From: Pleodorina starrii
Taxonomy: Eukaryota; Chlorophyta; Chlorophyceae; Chlamydomonadales; Volvocaceae
Direction: 5' to 3'
DNA: 64,000 bases
NCBI GenBank assembly: GCA_030267565.1
Contig: BRXU01000007.1
Location: 3,596,001-3,660,000 of the forward strand
Shown: positions 49,771-63,500 of the stretch, piece by piece
How the letters are laid out: every line of letters starts with the position of its first letter
Position numbering within the stretch: the stretch's first letter is position 1
Notes under the pieces: model-generated
What the model saw: the letters and a program-made list of their open reading frames with translations, nothing else
The model's database searches: none
Told to the model about the DNA's origin: nothing
Translations under genes and position numbers: made by a program

Positions 49771-52700
49771 ATGCTGCGGGCGGTTCGTGGCTGGGTATCC
49801 GGCCTCACTGAAAACAAAGGTGCTGCAGTTGCATAGGCCTGTGTAATACGTTGCATCTTTTTGCAAGAGCTGCTGGGCCTAATCCTTTTGTCCGGCATCT
49901 CAAATCTGCAGGCACCTCTACTGCCGGACCCGGCACGTCAAATGCCGAGGCATCACGTCAAGCAGGACCACCAGCAGCCCAAACAAATGTTAGCGCTCAG
50001 CAGCCCGCGGCTTACGCTGATCCGCGCGCCGGCTTTGCGAGCCCGCCACGATGGACCGGCAACGACGGCGCCGCGCACACCAGCGCAGCGACCGACGTGG
50101 GGCCCTCGTACCTCGTCTCCACGCGCAAGCTGGGCAAGCGGCCGGCTAGTGAGCTGAACGACGAGGAGCGGCCCCCGCCCTTCGCGGACCTGAACCGTGT
50201 TGCCACCAACAGCTCACAACACTTCACCCCGGCCGCGGCGCCTCGCGAATCTGCTATGCCTGAAAGCTTGGACTACCGCTCCAGCAAGCGCCACGCAATC
50301 TCCTCCGCGGGCCCACACACCGGCCCCTGGTGGCTGAAGCCCGGCGCTGGCGCCGGCGCCCGCAACGCCGGCGCGGGGATCGCGCCGCCGCCGTCGCTGC
50401 CGCCCGCGCCCAAGCCGCACGCCGCCCCCGACACGCGCAGACTCGGGATCACGCCCTTCAGCTCCCGCCTGGGAGTCGGTGCCGGCAGGCCCCCGGCCGC
50501 GCCTGGAGCTCCAGCTAACAGCGGCGGCGGCTCCGCCGCCGCCGCCGAGGGGCCCTGGGCGCTGGCTCTTGTGGGCAGCACAGCCTCCAGTGGCGGGGCC
50601 GCAGTCAGCAGCAGCGGCGGCGACGGAGGAGGAGGAGGAGCCGGCGGTGGTATCCCTCTGCAGGACGCCGGCAGGACGCAGTGGCAGCGCGCCGTGCGGG
50701 TGTCTGTGAGCTCCATCCGACCAGCGCAGGGCCGCCCGGCGTCGCAGCCGCAGCCCACATCCATCCGGTGTGTGTGCGGCATAAGGCCCGCGCGCTTGCT
50801 TGCAGCATCTCACTTGGCCCGTGGCATTACCCTTGCCCTGGTCCGTGTCCCTTGCCCTGGTATTGTCCCTGTATTGGAACGAACACAACACGGAACGGAC
50901 TCGGGGACACACTTTGCTCGCACAGATGCGCATAACTGCCATGCTTCGCTGACAACTCTTTGTGCTCTGCTGTCAACCGATTCAGCCAATTTGTGTTTTG
51001 CCGGCGGATGTTTGAAAGACTCCTGGATGGTTCATTCCTGTCGGATGACCCTGTTGCTCATGCCGGGAGCGGGGGCTGTTCGGGGGTATCCCTTGGATCC
51101 GCTCCCATCAAATGGGCAGATGGACTCCGACCCCTTTCCCCACGAGTGTGCGCCGCGCCGCATCGCACCGCAGGCGCGCCCAGAAGCGCTGGTACGAGGC
51201 GGGACCCGACGACGACGACGGCGGCGGCGATGACGATGTCTTGGAGCCCGGACCGGCGGTCGCGGGCGGTGGCGTGCAGGCCGGGTGAGCCGTCCTTCGT
51301 GTGCCCTTGACGCATTTCGCCCTCAACCCTCCTGCCCTGCCCCGGTCGCGTCGTATGCTCTGATCTGCGTTCCGTTGGCACTGGTCTGCACTGGTCTTGA
51401 CTGTGCGCGAGTCCAAACGTGCACAGCGTGCCTTCGCTGCTGTGGTGTACCTCGTTTGGATGTGTAATGTGTGATGTGAGGCTCGGCTATGCTGCGTCCT
51501 TACCCGTAGCATGATATTAACGATGTACGCCCCTTGCCACCAGCGGAGTCAGTACGCTTAGGAAACTAGCCACATCGTGCCTGACCTCTTAAAGCGTGGC
51601 TCCAATTCCAACCCGGCGCGCAGTACTTTTGGCGCCGCTGCGCCAGCCCCCACGCCCGGCCTCTTTGGAAAGGCGGCCGAGACGGCCCTGGCCCTGGCAA
51701 CTCCGCCGCCGACCGCCGCGGCAGCCACCCCGCCGCCCGCCTTCCCGGGCTTCAGCTTTGGGTCCGCAGCCGCCGGCACCGCCGCAACGGCTGAGAAACC
51801 CGCCGCTGAGCCCGCCACCGCCGCCGAGGCATCCAGGCCTGGGGAGGCTGCGGCCGCGGGAGCTGCGCCAACGGCTGCTGCTGCTGCAGCGGCGCCGGCG
51901 GGCGGTAGCGGCGGCGCCACGCTAGGTGCCGCCGCCGCTGGTACCAGCGCTGGCGCTACCCCCGCGGCCGGCGAGCAGCCGGCAGCGGGCGCACCCCCTG
52001 CCGCCGCTGCCACTGCGGCACCCAGCCTCTTCGGCACCCCCTCCGCCACAACTGCCGCCGCCACCAACTCGGCGGCGGCAGCAGCGCCGCTGCCGTCCGC
52101 GGCCGGCGCCTCGACGACGTCTCTTGGCTTCTCCTTTGGCGCGGCGGCTGCGCCGGCGAGCACGCCGGCCGCTAGCGTGGGAACCGCTGCTGCTCCTTCC
52201 GCCGCTGCAGACGGTACGGCCGCGGGGGCCGCCGCCGCCAAGCCAGCCGCTATCGGGAGCTTCACCTTTGGTTCGGCTGCTGGTGCCGGGTCGTCCGAGG
52301 GTGCGGGCGCTGGCGCTGCGTCAGCCGCCACCGGCTTTCCGAGCTTTGGAGCCGCGACGGCCGCGAAGCCAGCGGAGGCCGCCACCAGGGCCGAGGCCGA
52401 CGCCGCTGCAAAGCCCGCTAGCGCTGCCGGGCTCAGCTTCGGAGCAGCGGCTGCTGGCGGCCCTGCGCCGAACCCGTTTACGGGTCTCACGACCGCTCCA
52501 CCCGCAGCGCCGTCGGAATCTGCGGCGGCTGGCGGCGCGACCGGCGCCGCCGCGCCAAGCCACCAGCCCGCCCAGCCCGCAGCGGGTTTCTCATTCGGTG
52601 GCGGCGCGACAGCGACGACTGCCACACCCACCGGCACCGCGGCGGCCCCTGCGGCCCAGCAGCAGCAGGCCGCCAATCCCTTCGCGGCCGCCACTGGCGC

Positions 52701-55700
52701 CATCGCGCCCGCGCCCGGCGGCTCGTCATTCACCTTTGGCGGCTCTACCGCGGCGCCGGCGCCGGCGGCGGCCAGTGGCGTCGCTGGGGCGCCAGCGCCG
52801 GCACCAGCGGCCGCCGCCACGGCGCCCCTCTTCGGCGCCGCCACCACCACCGGAAGCACTGGTGGCCCGTCTTTCGCCTTTGGCGCCGCTTCCACTGCCC
52901 CAGCGTCGGCGGCGGCGGCGCCGGCGGCAGCCGTACCCACGTTCGGCGCACCCGCCACCGCTACGGCCCCCGCAGCGGCCCCGGCAGTGCCGCAGTTTGG
53001 TGGCGGCTTTGGCGGTGGCGCTGCCGCCGGCGTCTTCGGCGCCGCCTCTAGCGCCGCGGCCGCGGCGGTGGGCAGCAGCGCACCGTCCTTCGGCACGGCG
53101 GCTGGATTCGGTGGAGCGACGGGGCTGACCTTCGGCGCCTCGGCGCCGGCCGCCGGCTCGGCGGCCGCCGCGACCAGCGCTGCCGCGCCGGCGGCAGTGC
53201 CGGCGGGCGGTTTCACCTTTGGCGGCGCAGCGGCGCCAGGCGCGCTGGGGACAACGGGGCCCGCCGGCGGCGCAGCCCCGGCGGGACTGACCTTTGGCGC
53301 GCCAAGCGCCGCTGCGCCGACGTTTGGCGCCCCCGCCGCCGCCGCGTCGACGTCGGCGTCGACGCCGTCCTTTGGCGGCTTCGGAGGTGCGGCGGCGGCG
53401 CCGTCGTTGTCCGGCAGCGCGCCGGCGTTTGGGGCATCCGCGGCCGCGCCCAGTTTCGGAGCGGCGTCGACGTCCTTTGGAGGTGGGTCTTGTAGTAGCA
53501 GCAGCTGCTGCGGCGGCGGCGGCCCTGGCTCCAGACCTCAAGCACGGCCTGGCATACGCTGCCGGAGCCGGCTTTGAAAGCGGTCGCAACGCGCGCCTGT
53601 CCCGACACGACACAGCCCGCTAGCCCGTTTCCCAGGGCTAGCGGCGCGCCCCAACCCTGCGTCGTCGGGCATGTGGCATGAGCGTGTACGAGCCGTACGA
53701 CCGCGTTACCAGTAACGGTGTAACGGTTATCATGCGTTCCTGCTGCCCTGCCTTGCATGGCTGATCCACAGGCGCGGCTCCCGCCGCCAGCGCGTTCCCG
53801 GCACCGGCCGCGGCCAGCGTCCCGGCCTTTGGCGCCGCTGCACCGGCGCCTGCCTTTGGCGCCGCAGCCAGCGCCCCGGCATTCGGGGCCGCGGCCAGTG
53901 CGCCCGCCTTCGGCGCCGCGGGCAGTGCGCCGGCGTTCGGCGCCGCAGCCAGCGCCCCGGCATTCGGCGCCCCAGCCAGTGCGCCCACCTTCGGCGCCGC
54001 TGCCAGTGCCCCGGCATTCGGATTGACGACGAGCACCTCCACGGGATCAGGAGCCCCGACCTTCGGCTTTGGCTCAGGTGGGGTACCACTGGCGCCGCTG
54101 GGGAAAATCCACCGCTGTTGAGATGGTCCTGGGCCCGGCCTGGATGCGGCGAATGGGTCCGACAGCCCGCAGCACCTGCTATCAGCTGGGCGCCGCCGCC
54201 AGAATCCAGTGGGACGAGATCGACCTCGTTCACCCATTCTCTACTTCTTACCGGGCCCTTCTTCACTGGCTGTAAATCCCGTGGCTGTAAAACCCGTGTT
54301 TGGGATCAGTCGTATGTGAACCCCGGATCAAGGCGGTTGATGTGCATTGCATTGCACACAGCATACTTGTTCAAGTAAAAGGATTGTGAGCGGCGGTGCC
54401 TGCCCTGCCCTGCCCTGCCCTGCCCCTCGCAGCCGCGCCGCAGCCCTCCGTCAGCTTCGGCGGAGCCGCTCCGCCGCTGGCCCCGCAGGCGAGCGTCGCG
54501 CCCGGGGCCCCCGCCGCGACAGGGTTTGGTTTCGGGGCGGCGGCTGGCGGCGCGGCGGCTGCGCCTACGTTCGGCGCCGCCAGTGCGCCCGCGACCTCGA
54601 GCTTCGGGGCGGCTGCCTCGGCGCCGTCGTTCGGAAGCGCTGGAGGCGCTGCGCCGGCATTTGGCGCCGCGGCGCCGCCGAGCACCTTTGGGGCGGCCTC
54701 CGCTTCGTCGTTTGGTTTCGGAGCAGGTACGTTTACGGCAGGGCCGCGGGTCCATGGGCTAGTAAGGGAAAGTTAAGAGTTCATGGGGTTTTTTAGAGGT
54801 GGGGCGCCGGGTTTGCTTGCTCGCTGCTAGCGTACCTTTCCGCCAGTGCCCTCGTTCTGAGAGATATGGTGCCGAGTCCGGCGACTGGCAACGCAGACCT
54901 TTCCTTAAGGGCATGGACTGCATGACTCAACGTCTTTATGTTTCCGTGTATGGGGGTGATTGTGACATTTGTCATGTGGTCCCCGCAGCTCCAGCGACGG
55001 GCAGCTTCGGCGCCGCATCAGCGCCTTCGTTCGGCTCGGGCTCCGCTCCCGCCTTCGGCTCGGGTTCCGCGCCGACATTCGGCGCCAGCTCCGCACCGGC
55101 GTTCGGCGCCAGCCCCGCGCCCGCCTTTGGCACCAGTTCGGCACCGCCGTTTGGGGCTGCCGCGGCGGCGCCTGCGTTCGGGGCAAGTTCAGGTTCAGCG
55201 CCCGCCTTCGGGGCCGCCGCGGCGACACCGGCGTTTGGGGCGCCTGCCGCGGCGCCGTCCTTTGGCGCAGCGCCGGTGTTCGGCGCATCGTCCGCCCCCG
55301 CTTTCGGCGCGTCTGCTGCACCAGCCTTCGGTACGTGGGATTACAGGTTTCTTGGGTTTCGTCCCTGGTGGTTTGTCAAGCACAGGTTCGTGAACGAACA
55401 GGAGCCACATCGCCCACGGATGCCGATACCCCAAACACGCCAAGTAGCGCACTTCTGCACTAGGAACTCAGCCTGTCCTGTCCTTCACGAAACTCCTTCT
55501 GTGCTGACCGCCAATCCCCTCCCTAGCGGCACCACGTTCTCCGCCTGGCCCTCAATGTTTGGCCCGTCGACGCCGCGCCCCTGAATATGCCGTACAATGT
55601 CGTACTGCAGGTGCTGCGCCCCAGGCCGCCGCTGCCCCGGCCTTTGGCGCGCCGCCCGCCGCCGGCCCCGCCGCGTTTGGGGCCGCACCAACGCCCTCAT

Positions 55701-56008
55701 TTGGCGCACCGCAGCCTGCCGCCTCCGCCGCCGGGCCCTCCTTCGGCGCCGCGCCGGGCTTCGGCAGCACGTCCAGCTTCGGAGCCTCGCGACCCGCATC
55801 CCCCGGCTTCGGAGCCGCAGCGCCCATGGGGGCGCCGGCCTTTGGTGCGGCGCCCATGGGGGCGCCGGCTTTCGGCGCGCCGCCGGCACCGGGGGTGCCG
55901 GCGTTTGGGGCTGCGCCGCCCGCCGGCGGCGACGGCTTCAACATGGGTGCAGCAGCGGGTGGCGACCGGCGGAGAGTGTCGGCATCCAGGAACAAGGGCC
56001 GCCGGTAA
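49771..56008 (+). CDS. FG-repeat nucleoporin of the nuclear basket type (NUP1/NUP136/NUP153-like)
   Basis: Eight exons: 49771-49819, 49912-50767, 51174-51284, 51570-53482, 53772-54077, 54433-54726, 54989-55330, 55611-56008 (1422 aa; all phases close). From exon 4 onward the protein is a long run of PAFGA, PSFG, FTFG and FGFG repeats spaced by Ala/Ser/Pro, the disordered FG barrier that binds transport receptors in the nuclear pore. The N-terminus MLRAVRGWVSGLTENKG can form an amphipathic helix and the C-terminus ends in a basic patch (DRRRVSASRNKGRR). Both traits are known for basket nucleoporins NUP1/NUP153 and plant NUP136. A short acidic exon (QKRWYEAGPDDDDGGGDDD) precedes the FG region. 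The first small exon and the 51570 acceptor are the least certain parts. Confidence 0.8.
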
Positions 56009-57502
56009 AACAGGCACGGTTCGGTCTCTGGTGGGAAGCAGGGGCTCGCGGGCGGCGTCCGGGTCGCCACTTGCCCCGTGCTTGCTCATCCGTGCTGTCA
56101 TACGCCGCTGCTTGTTGGCAATTTTGGGTCGTCTGCCGTGTTTCGCTTGTGCATGTTTGTGGTTGGGGCGTTGCTTTGGCGCTGCGGGTTAGGATTACCC
56201 TCAGGGTTCGATCTGTTCGGTGGCGATCCCATTGGTCATTGGAACCGTCGTCGTCCTCGTATGATGGTATGCAAGGCAGTGAAACGCACTCAGTGGAACG
56301 CCCAATGGAGGGCCCAATGGCGCTACTCCTCGGGCTATACCATGGCCGACTGGTCCAGGGCGGTGGGTCAGGCATGGGCTGGCGGGTCATCCTGCAGCTT
56401 GCGAAGTCGCAACTTGGCGGGACGTTTCCGGCCGCTGAGCGCCGTGGTTGCGGTCGTTGGTCGCAACGGACGCAACCACTCGGAATAGCGGTACGTCACT
56501 CTTGACGTACTGCAGCGCAGGGGGTTTTGCTGCAGTACGCTGCAATCCAGGGCCCTGCTATGGCGCCTGGCAGCTTTGTGCCCTCTCTTTGAGCGGAAGG
56601 ACCGTTGCCCTTCTCTGAGAAGAAGACTGTGGCGAAACAACGAAGGAGCCGTCCCTGTAGCCTTCACAGCAGCTTTCACTAGGCGAGTGGTGACGGTTCT
56701 CACCGAGCGAGTTGCCGGTGACGGTTCTCACCGAGCCACCACGTTGCCAGGCCGTAAGCTCTTAACATAGTCCGATGAAACTGTACGGCATCCTCGTATG
56801 ACATGAAGACATGTTGTACGACAATGAGGACCATACACAAAAAAGCTCGCGCGCATGCTCATACGAGCCATGCGACAGAGGAGGGACACGCGGAAGCCTG
56901 TCTGCCTGTTCACGTCGAGTCAAGACGGATGCCGATACTCCCTTCGCCGGTACACCTGCGGGCCACGTGCCCTCATACAAACGCACTCCGAACGCACTCG
57001 CCCGTGCGCCCAACAAGCCACGCACGTACTGTCCGAGGTCCTTCTTCCGTCACACGCTTCCTCGATAGCTCCACTCCCGCTGCACTCCTCGCGTGCCGGC
57101 CCCACGCCCCGGGCACCTCCACTCATCTCCACTCTCTCCCTGCCCTACCACGTCCTCTCCTTTCCTTCACATCCTCGCTCCCGTGATCATGCGGTCAAAC
57201 CCCCATACCACAACATACCCATACTGGAACACACACACACACTCTCTCTCTTCGAGAGGCGCACCCCCAGGAGCTCAGCTCCCCGTGTCACGCTGCTCTC
57301 TCCCTCTCCCCCCAGCATCTCCGCCGACCCCTCAGCAACGGGAACCATGCCCCGCGCCCAGTCCAAGCTGTACTCCAGGCCGCGCCCCCGCCCGCCCGCG
57401 TGCACGCATCGCACCGCAAAGCAGCCAAAGCACTGCTCATCCGCCCGCCCGCCCGCCCGCGGCGCCAATCTGTACCACGGTACCCGCATCTGTACCCGCA
57501 AT
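56009..57502. other. Convergent intergenic region
   Basis: 3'UTRs of the nucleoporin (+) and the signal peptidase (-) lie here. GTGACGGTTCTCACCGAGC occurs twice near 56690-56740. 57060-57350 is pyrimidine-rich with a short (CA)n/(CT)n tract. No TGTAA was found close to either stop, and no gene is supported. Confidence 0.4.
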
Positions 57503-60000
57503 CTAGGAGGACTGCGACGAGGCCGCGGCCGCGGACGTCGTCTCCGTGTAGTCCTGCAGCCCGCCCACCTTCCAGGGCGGCCAGTACTTGACCACCGCGC
57601 GACCCACGATGTTCTCCTTGGGTAGCGGCCCCCACAGGTGCGAGTCGTAGCTGTTGTTGCGGTTGTCGCCCATCACGAAGACCTGCGGCCGGCCGGGCGG
57701 GCGGGCCGTGGCGCAGGAAGTGAGCAGGGGCGGGAGCGGGAGGCCATGGGGTTACATTCCCAATTCCCATGGTGTGCAAGGGAGCGGGAGCGGGAGGCCA
57801 CATTCACAGGGGATGCGCGCAGTGGCGCGTTGGGGGGCGTCCATGGCACGCAACGCGCGCAGCAACGGGGTCCAGTTTTGATGCCTGATTAGGTTTTCCC
57901 CTCGAGCGGTGATGCGCTCGCGGAGGCACCCTTTGATGCGGGCAGCGCCCTACTTACATCCCCGGGAGGTACGACAAGCTTTGGCATCTCGTACAGCGGC
58001 CGCTCCGCGATGAACGGCTCGTTGCGCGGGACGCCGTTGACGTACGTACGACCATTGTGGACCTGTCAAGGCAGGGCAGGGCAGGGCAAGGCGAGATGGG
58101 GCGGGGGGTTACTGAGACGCAAGGAGAGGGCCCCACAGAGGATGGAAAAATGAGCCGGCGTCCGGGGGGCTGGGGCAGCGGTGTTCGATAGCAGAAAGCT
58201 TGGCTGGCGCGGCGGTGACGTGCCGGATCGGCTTAAGGCGGCTGCCAACGACATTTCCAGACGCAGCGTCGGCGCCTCCCGGACGTCAAGTCATGCAATA
58301 CTGTGAGGGTCTCTCACCCGAAGGCGCGCTTGACGTGTGCAGAATCCTGGTTGGAAAAGCCCGCTCTCTGATGCGCCTGCTCCGGAACCCAGATGCGTAT
58401 TGCATCGGCATGCGCTTCCCTCCCTCCCTCCAGGGCCTCAGTCCGGTTGGCTGTGTCTCCGCCTCGGGTTGCCCCTCAGCTTCGGGAAAAGGAAAGGAAA
58501 AAGAGGCCGGATCATCCTCGGCCGCGATAGCGTACTGCTCGGTGTGCGCGCGGCACGGTGCGGACCAACGGGTGGGCGCCCGGCCGGCGCCGTGTCTTGC
58601 CTTTGCCCGCCTCCCTCCCTTCCTCCCTCCCTCCCTCCCTCCCTCCCTGCCAGGCTGCTGCACCCAGTAGTACCAACATCGCACTGCGCTCAAACCACAA
58701 CCCCTCTCTCTCTCTGCCGCACCTCGACTGTGTCTCCCTCCACCGCCACCACCCGCTTGATGTACACGTTGTCATCGCCAAAGATGGACGGCTCCGGTGA
58801 GATCTCCTTCGGCGGGTGGAAGATGATCACATCGCCCGGCACCGGCTCCCTGCGGGGGGGAGGGGATGGGAGGACAGGCGAGGAGAGGCGGGTCGGGCTG
58901 CGCTGCGGAAGCTGGCTGGGCCGAGAAGAGGGCGGAAGTGCGGACGGGTGGCGGAAAGGTACACCGCGCTCGGAGGAGGAGCTCGGAGGGAAGGAAAGGA
59001 AGACAGCGGGTACCTAGGTGGGGAGCTCCATGCCCCAAGCCGCGCGAGCTCGCCCTAAGGGCATTGATGATCGCCTTGCTGCATCGCTCCGGTGTCCGGA
59101 TTGACATGAAATCCGGAACCCGGAGCAACACGATGCAAATCCGGTTTCTCGCACCTGAGGAAGCGGTAGGTGACCTTCTCGGCAATGAGCCGGTCGCCAA
59201 CGTCGAAGGTGGGGTACATGGACAGCGACGGAATGAAGCGCGGCTCCGCCACAAACGTCCGTATCCCGTACGAGATCGCAACGGCCAGCGCGATCGTCAA
59301 GAGGTCATCTTTGCTGATCTTCAGCCCAAAGGCGCTGACGTAGTCCGAGTCCGGGTTGGGGGATCCCGACGAGGAGGAGGACGAGGAGGAAGCGCCGCTG
59401 CTGCTGCTGCCGCTGTTGCCGCCGCCGACGCTGCGGCCGCTCAGCGACGGGTCCGAGCCATTGCTGCCGCGCTCCGCGAGGGTGGCCGGGGCCGCTGTCT
59501 CCGGCGCCGAGGCTCGGGGCTCCGTGTCTGCGCGGAGCGTCAAGGGAGGGGGGGCAGGTGGCCATACATCATAGCACCGTCCAGAGCCGCCTCGTTCAGA
59601 GCCGTCAACATGATGATGCAAACGGATACTGTGTAGGGTCCTTCGCTTGCGCAGGGTGCGCGAGGGCGCGTACCTGAGGACGTCGACTGCGGCGCAGCGC
59701 TCCGCAGCGGTGCCCCTGGGGTCGGAACGACCCGCGCGCCGACTAGCCTGCATAAATGGGATCAGGAGAGCAGGATGACCCGATGCCATCCAGTCATTCT
59801 TGTACGAATAGAAAGAAACGGTTCTGGATGTGGTATATGGCTGAAAAGCGGTCTCCCCGAAGGCATGGACAACAAGCCGCCCTCTGTCGCATAGCAGGCA
59901 GCAACCCAAAAGCAAGCGCCTACCTAGAGCATAGTCCATTAACCGGCCGGCTAGACGACGGGCAGGGGATGCGCGGAGCCAGACGCGTAAGGGTAAACAT
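57503..60000 (-). CDS. TPP: Thylakoidal processing peptidase (plastid type I signal peptidase)
   Basis: Six minus-strand exons: 60000-59924, 59747-59674, 59527-59155, 58849-58723, 58062-57958, 57682-57503 (311 aa). The start [20 protein letters not shown] and the following 60 residues, rich in Ser/Arg/Ala, form a chloroplast transit peptide, then a Ser-rich linker. One membrane helix ([18 protein letters not shown]) leads into the catalytic motifs: [14 protein letters not shown] with nucleophile S153, [27 protein letters not shown] with general base K206, and [20 protein letters not shown]. These are the signature boxes of bacterial and plastid type I signal peptidases. The enzyme removes lumen-targeting signals from proteins crossing the thylakoid membrane, and in plants Plsp1 also matures the Toc75 channel. 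Length agrees with plant homologues. Confidence 0.93.
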
Positions 60001-60562
60001 GATGCCTCCTACGTGAGGGGCTCACACGGTCTCAGGCAGCGGGCGCAATTACACAATTCAGCACGCACGAAAATCTGTCTACGTTTCTGGACAGGAGCAA
60101 CGATAACGGTTGAAAAGGAAGTTAAGCGTCGTACGGTATAGGCGGAAGAGTCCGACTTGTCCGAAATTCTGCTCAGCATACAGCGCAAAGCAGGAACAAG
60201 ACTGTGACTGGGATTGCCTGCGCAAACATTTGTGGAAAAGCGTTGACCACTGCGGCAGCGTGCAACTGGCAACTCTCTAATAAAGCATAGCTGTCATCGC
60301 ACTAGGCGAGCTGACTCAACTCTTCTGAGCCCCAAGGGGCACCTAATTATTTAATATCCCTGCTGGGTCATGGACATCGGGCCTTTGCAAGTTGACCACG
60401 GGCCATCTGCCGGGCTTCGGTCGCCCGTGGGGGCTCCTTACGCTGAGAGTCAAAATCAGGGTGTGCAGCGCCACAACAGCAAGCTGCCGCGACTGCATTG
60501 GTGCGCCTATAAAGGTGCGCGAAGCTGCTGGGTTACAGAGAGCGAAGCATCGTCCGAGTAAA
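60001..60562. promoter_or_regulatory. Divergent promoter region (signal peptidase / ankyrin gene)
   Basis: 562 bases between two outward-pointing start codons, with AT-rich parts at 60260-60370. No specific element identified. Confidence 0.35.
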
Positions 60563-63500
60563 ATGCGGCAGCATCCTCTCGGAGGCAATTCCACTGTACC
60601 TGGTGATACTGCCAGTGTTATGCATACTTCCGTTGCCTCGTTGGCCTCAGAGCTCGGACTTGGATGGCTGCGACACGCCCGTACCCACTTTCGCCCGCTG
60701 CCCCAACCGCCCAGGCGACATTCATGGAGTCCTGCAATGCATCACCGATGCCTGCAGCCTGCATGAAACGGTGTCCCTCCGCAACCAGCACGGGCGGCTT
60801 GTGTGCGGGGTGAGTCGTCCCCATGACGTGCGCGACACGTCCGCCGCTCGCGCCCTGCCGCTCGACAATCGTGGACACCTGGGCGCGCAACACCGGCTCG
60901 GATGCATCCAATTTCATTTCAGTCACAGCCCAAGTCGCGCAGCTGGAATTGCGCGATGGCGACATCGAGCGGGTCGATAGCCCGTAGCACACGACGCGGG
61001 CCAACCGTGGGCTGCAATAGTTGTACCGCTGCGCTGCGCGGCCCAATGCCGCCGCGGCGGTGCCAACCACACCGGCCCCCCCCAACGGCCCCGTCCGTGC
61101 GCTTCAACACGAGCAGCATTCCCGGCTGCGCTGAGCAATCCCGGCGTTTTAGGAAATGGGTGTTTCAAGATGGCTGCAGCCTGCCCGCTGCCTCCCACCA
61201 GCCCAGTTAGGTCCCCCTGTCCGTCCCAGGCCACTGCCCCACCCGGCACCCCACACGGCGCCGCGACTGCCTGTTTTAAATTTCCCATTCCCCGCACCCT
61301 CACCCCCGCCCCCAAACCAACCACTCCACGTGCCTCGCCACCTCACGCGCTCCCCTCCCCCTTCCCTCGCCCCGGCCACGTCCCCGCGGTTGGCCTCCTC
61401 CCCTTACCCCCAATCCCCCACCCCCACCCCCACACCCTGTTCCGGGTGCCCCAGATCACCGCCCTGTTCCTGGCTGCTCAGCGGGGCCACACCGAGATCG
61501 TGAAGCTGCTGGTCACCAACGGCGCCAGCCCCGTGCAGCCCTGCTTCATACAGGTGCGCATGCACACACACCTGGGGCCACCTGGGGCCACCGACCCACC
61601 TGGGCAGACCTGCGCCAACCCGCCTGGGCACACCCACCCACCTGGGCACACCTGGGCCAACCCGACTGGGCACACCCACCCAAGACCCAACCCACCCACC
61701 TAGGCCGGGGGCGCACACCGCGGGTGGCCAGCCGCCGCCCGGCTGACACACGCGCACACCCGCGGTGCCGTGTGCCAGCCGCGCCTGGACTGGCGACGTG
61801 CCCTTTTCCCTTTCCCCAGGCTAGGCTAGGCCGGGCTAGTCTAGGCAGCTGTAATACGCCACCGCCTTAACATATAATAATAATGTTATACCACCGCCTT
61901 ACGACCCACCCGCCCGCTTGCCCTTCCCGCCCCCTCCCCTCCCCTCCCGCCCTCAGGGCAGCACGGAGCTGTGCACCCCCTCGGAGGTGGCGTCACTCAA
62001 CCTGCACTTCAAGCTCTCCAGGTGGGGGCACTGCGGTCGGAGGTGGGAGGTGGGGGGGCGGGGTCGGCGCTTCCCAGGACAGGCCCGGGAGGGCGCCTTG
62101 GGGGTGAAGGAAGGGAGGGAGGGAGGGATGACTCGACCCGACCCGACCCGACCCAAACCGACCCGACACGGGTGCACCGGCGCCGGAAGCGGAGGAGTGG
62201 GTGGGTGGGTGGGTGATCGCGGCGCCCGACAAGTCTTGCCCCCAGTAAGGTCGGGATGGAGCCATCTGCGATGAGGCTCCGATGGAGCCCGTGGAGCCCC
62301 ACGTCCGTGTGTGGAGGAGTGGGGACTGGAGTGGCGCCAAGCGGCGGTGGGGAGGGGGCGCTGCGCCTGTGGCGGCAGCGGAGGCGGTGCCGACCTCCAC
62401 AGTGGTTGTGGATGCAGCAGCAGCAGCAGCGGCGGCGGCGGCGGTGGTGGCGTGCTGGCGGCTGGTGATCACTGACGAGGCGGAGAACCCCCGGCCGAGA
62501 CGGGGACTGGCCTCGCCATATGCCCCGCCTGCACCCGGTTGCACCGACGGGCGACCACGAGCGTGACTTTGACACATGGCCATCGCCACCCGATGTCTCG
62601 TCCCGTCCCGCCTCGCCCGTGTGTGGCTGTGTGTGTGTCCAGGTGGCTGAAGCACGCGGCCAAGGCCCGGCGGAAGGAGGACGAGGTGCTGGCACTGGAC
62701 GATGAGGACCGCATGAGCCAGGTGGGGGGGGAGGGTGGCGGGGGGGGTGGGGCTGGGCTACAGTAGTATTACTGCGATGGGGAGGCAACAATCAGGAGTA
62801 AGGAATTGAGGGAAAGGGGGAGTGAACGACGTAAAGCTTAGGGCGGGTACCGGAGCTATGTCTCACATTACACATCGTACAACCCCGCTTACATGCCCTC
62901 TTCTCCCCCTCTCCCGCATACCACCACTTTTGTTGCTCCGCGCAGGTCTCCAGCCGCCTGGCTCGCGGCCTGCAGCGCGCGCGCAGCACGCGCAGCGTGG
63001 GGCCTGTCCCCGGGGCCGGCGGCGGCGGTGGCGGCAACCTGTCCATGTCGGGCGTGCTGGCACGAATGTCCCGTGGGTCACGCGCCGGTGGCGACGGCGG
63101 CGTCGCGATGTCGCTGGACGGTGGGCCGCTGGCTACGGGCGCGTCGCTGTCTCAGATGGGGTACGGTCCGGGGCCGCGGTCGGTGGATCCGCGGGAGGGT
63201 CCGGAGGCGGAGGAGCAGCGGCTGGCGGCGCTGAACTTCATGCAGGTGGGTGCCTGGCTGGCTGGGTGGGTGGCTGGCTGGCTGGCTGGCTGGGTGGGTG
63301 GGTGGCTAGGTGGGTGGCTGGCTGGGGCGTCGTAGAGGAGCGTGTTGCGGGGCGTGGGCAATGAAGCGGATACGGTAGTGATCCTGTTTGGGGGCCGTGG
63401 AGAATGAATGAAGAGATGAGGATCTGTGTCGTGTCATTTTCCCTCCCTCCCACCCCATCCACCCCCGCAGCAAGTGGACTTGGCCGCCTTCGACCCAGAT

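Noticed and set aside
51558..53216. 552-codon minus-strand ORF
   Set aside because: It is the antisense shadow of the FG-nucleoporin exon; its Ala/Pro/Val repeats come from GC-rich codons on the other strand.
60818..61200. Open frame between ankyrin exons 2 and 3 (SQPKSRSWNCAMATSSG onward)
   Set aside because: Skipping it gives a canonical ankyrin repeat join in phase (GRLVCG to ITALFLAAQ); keeping it breaks the repeat.
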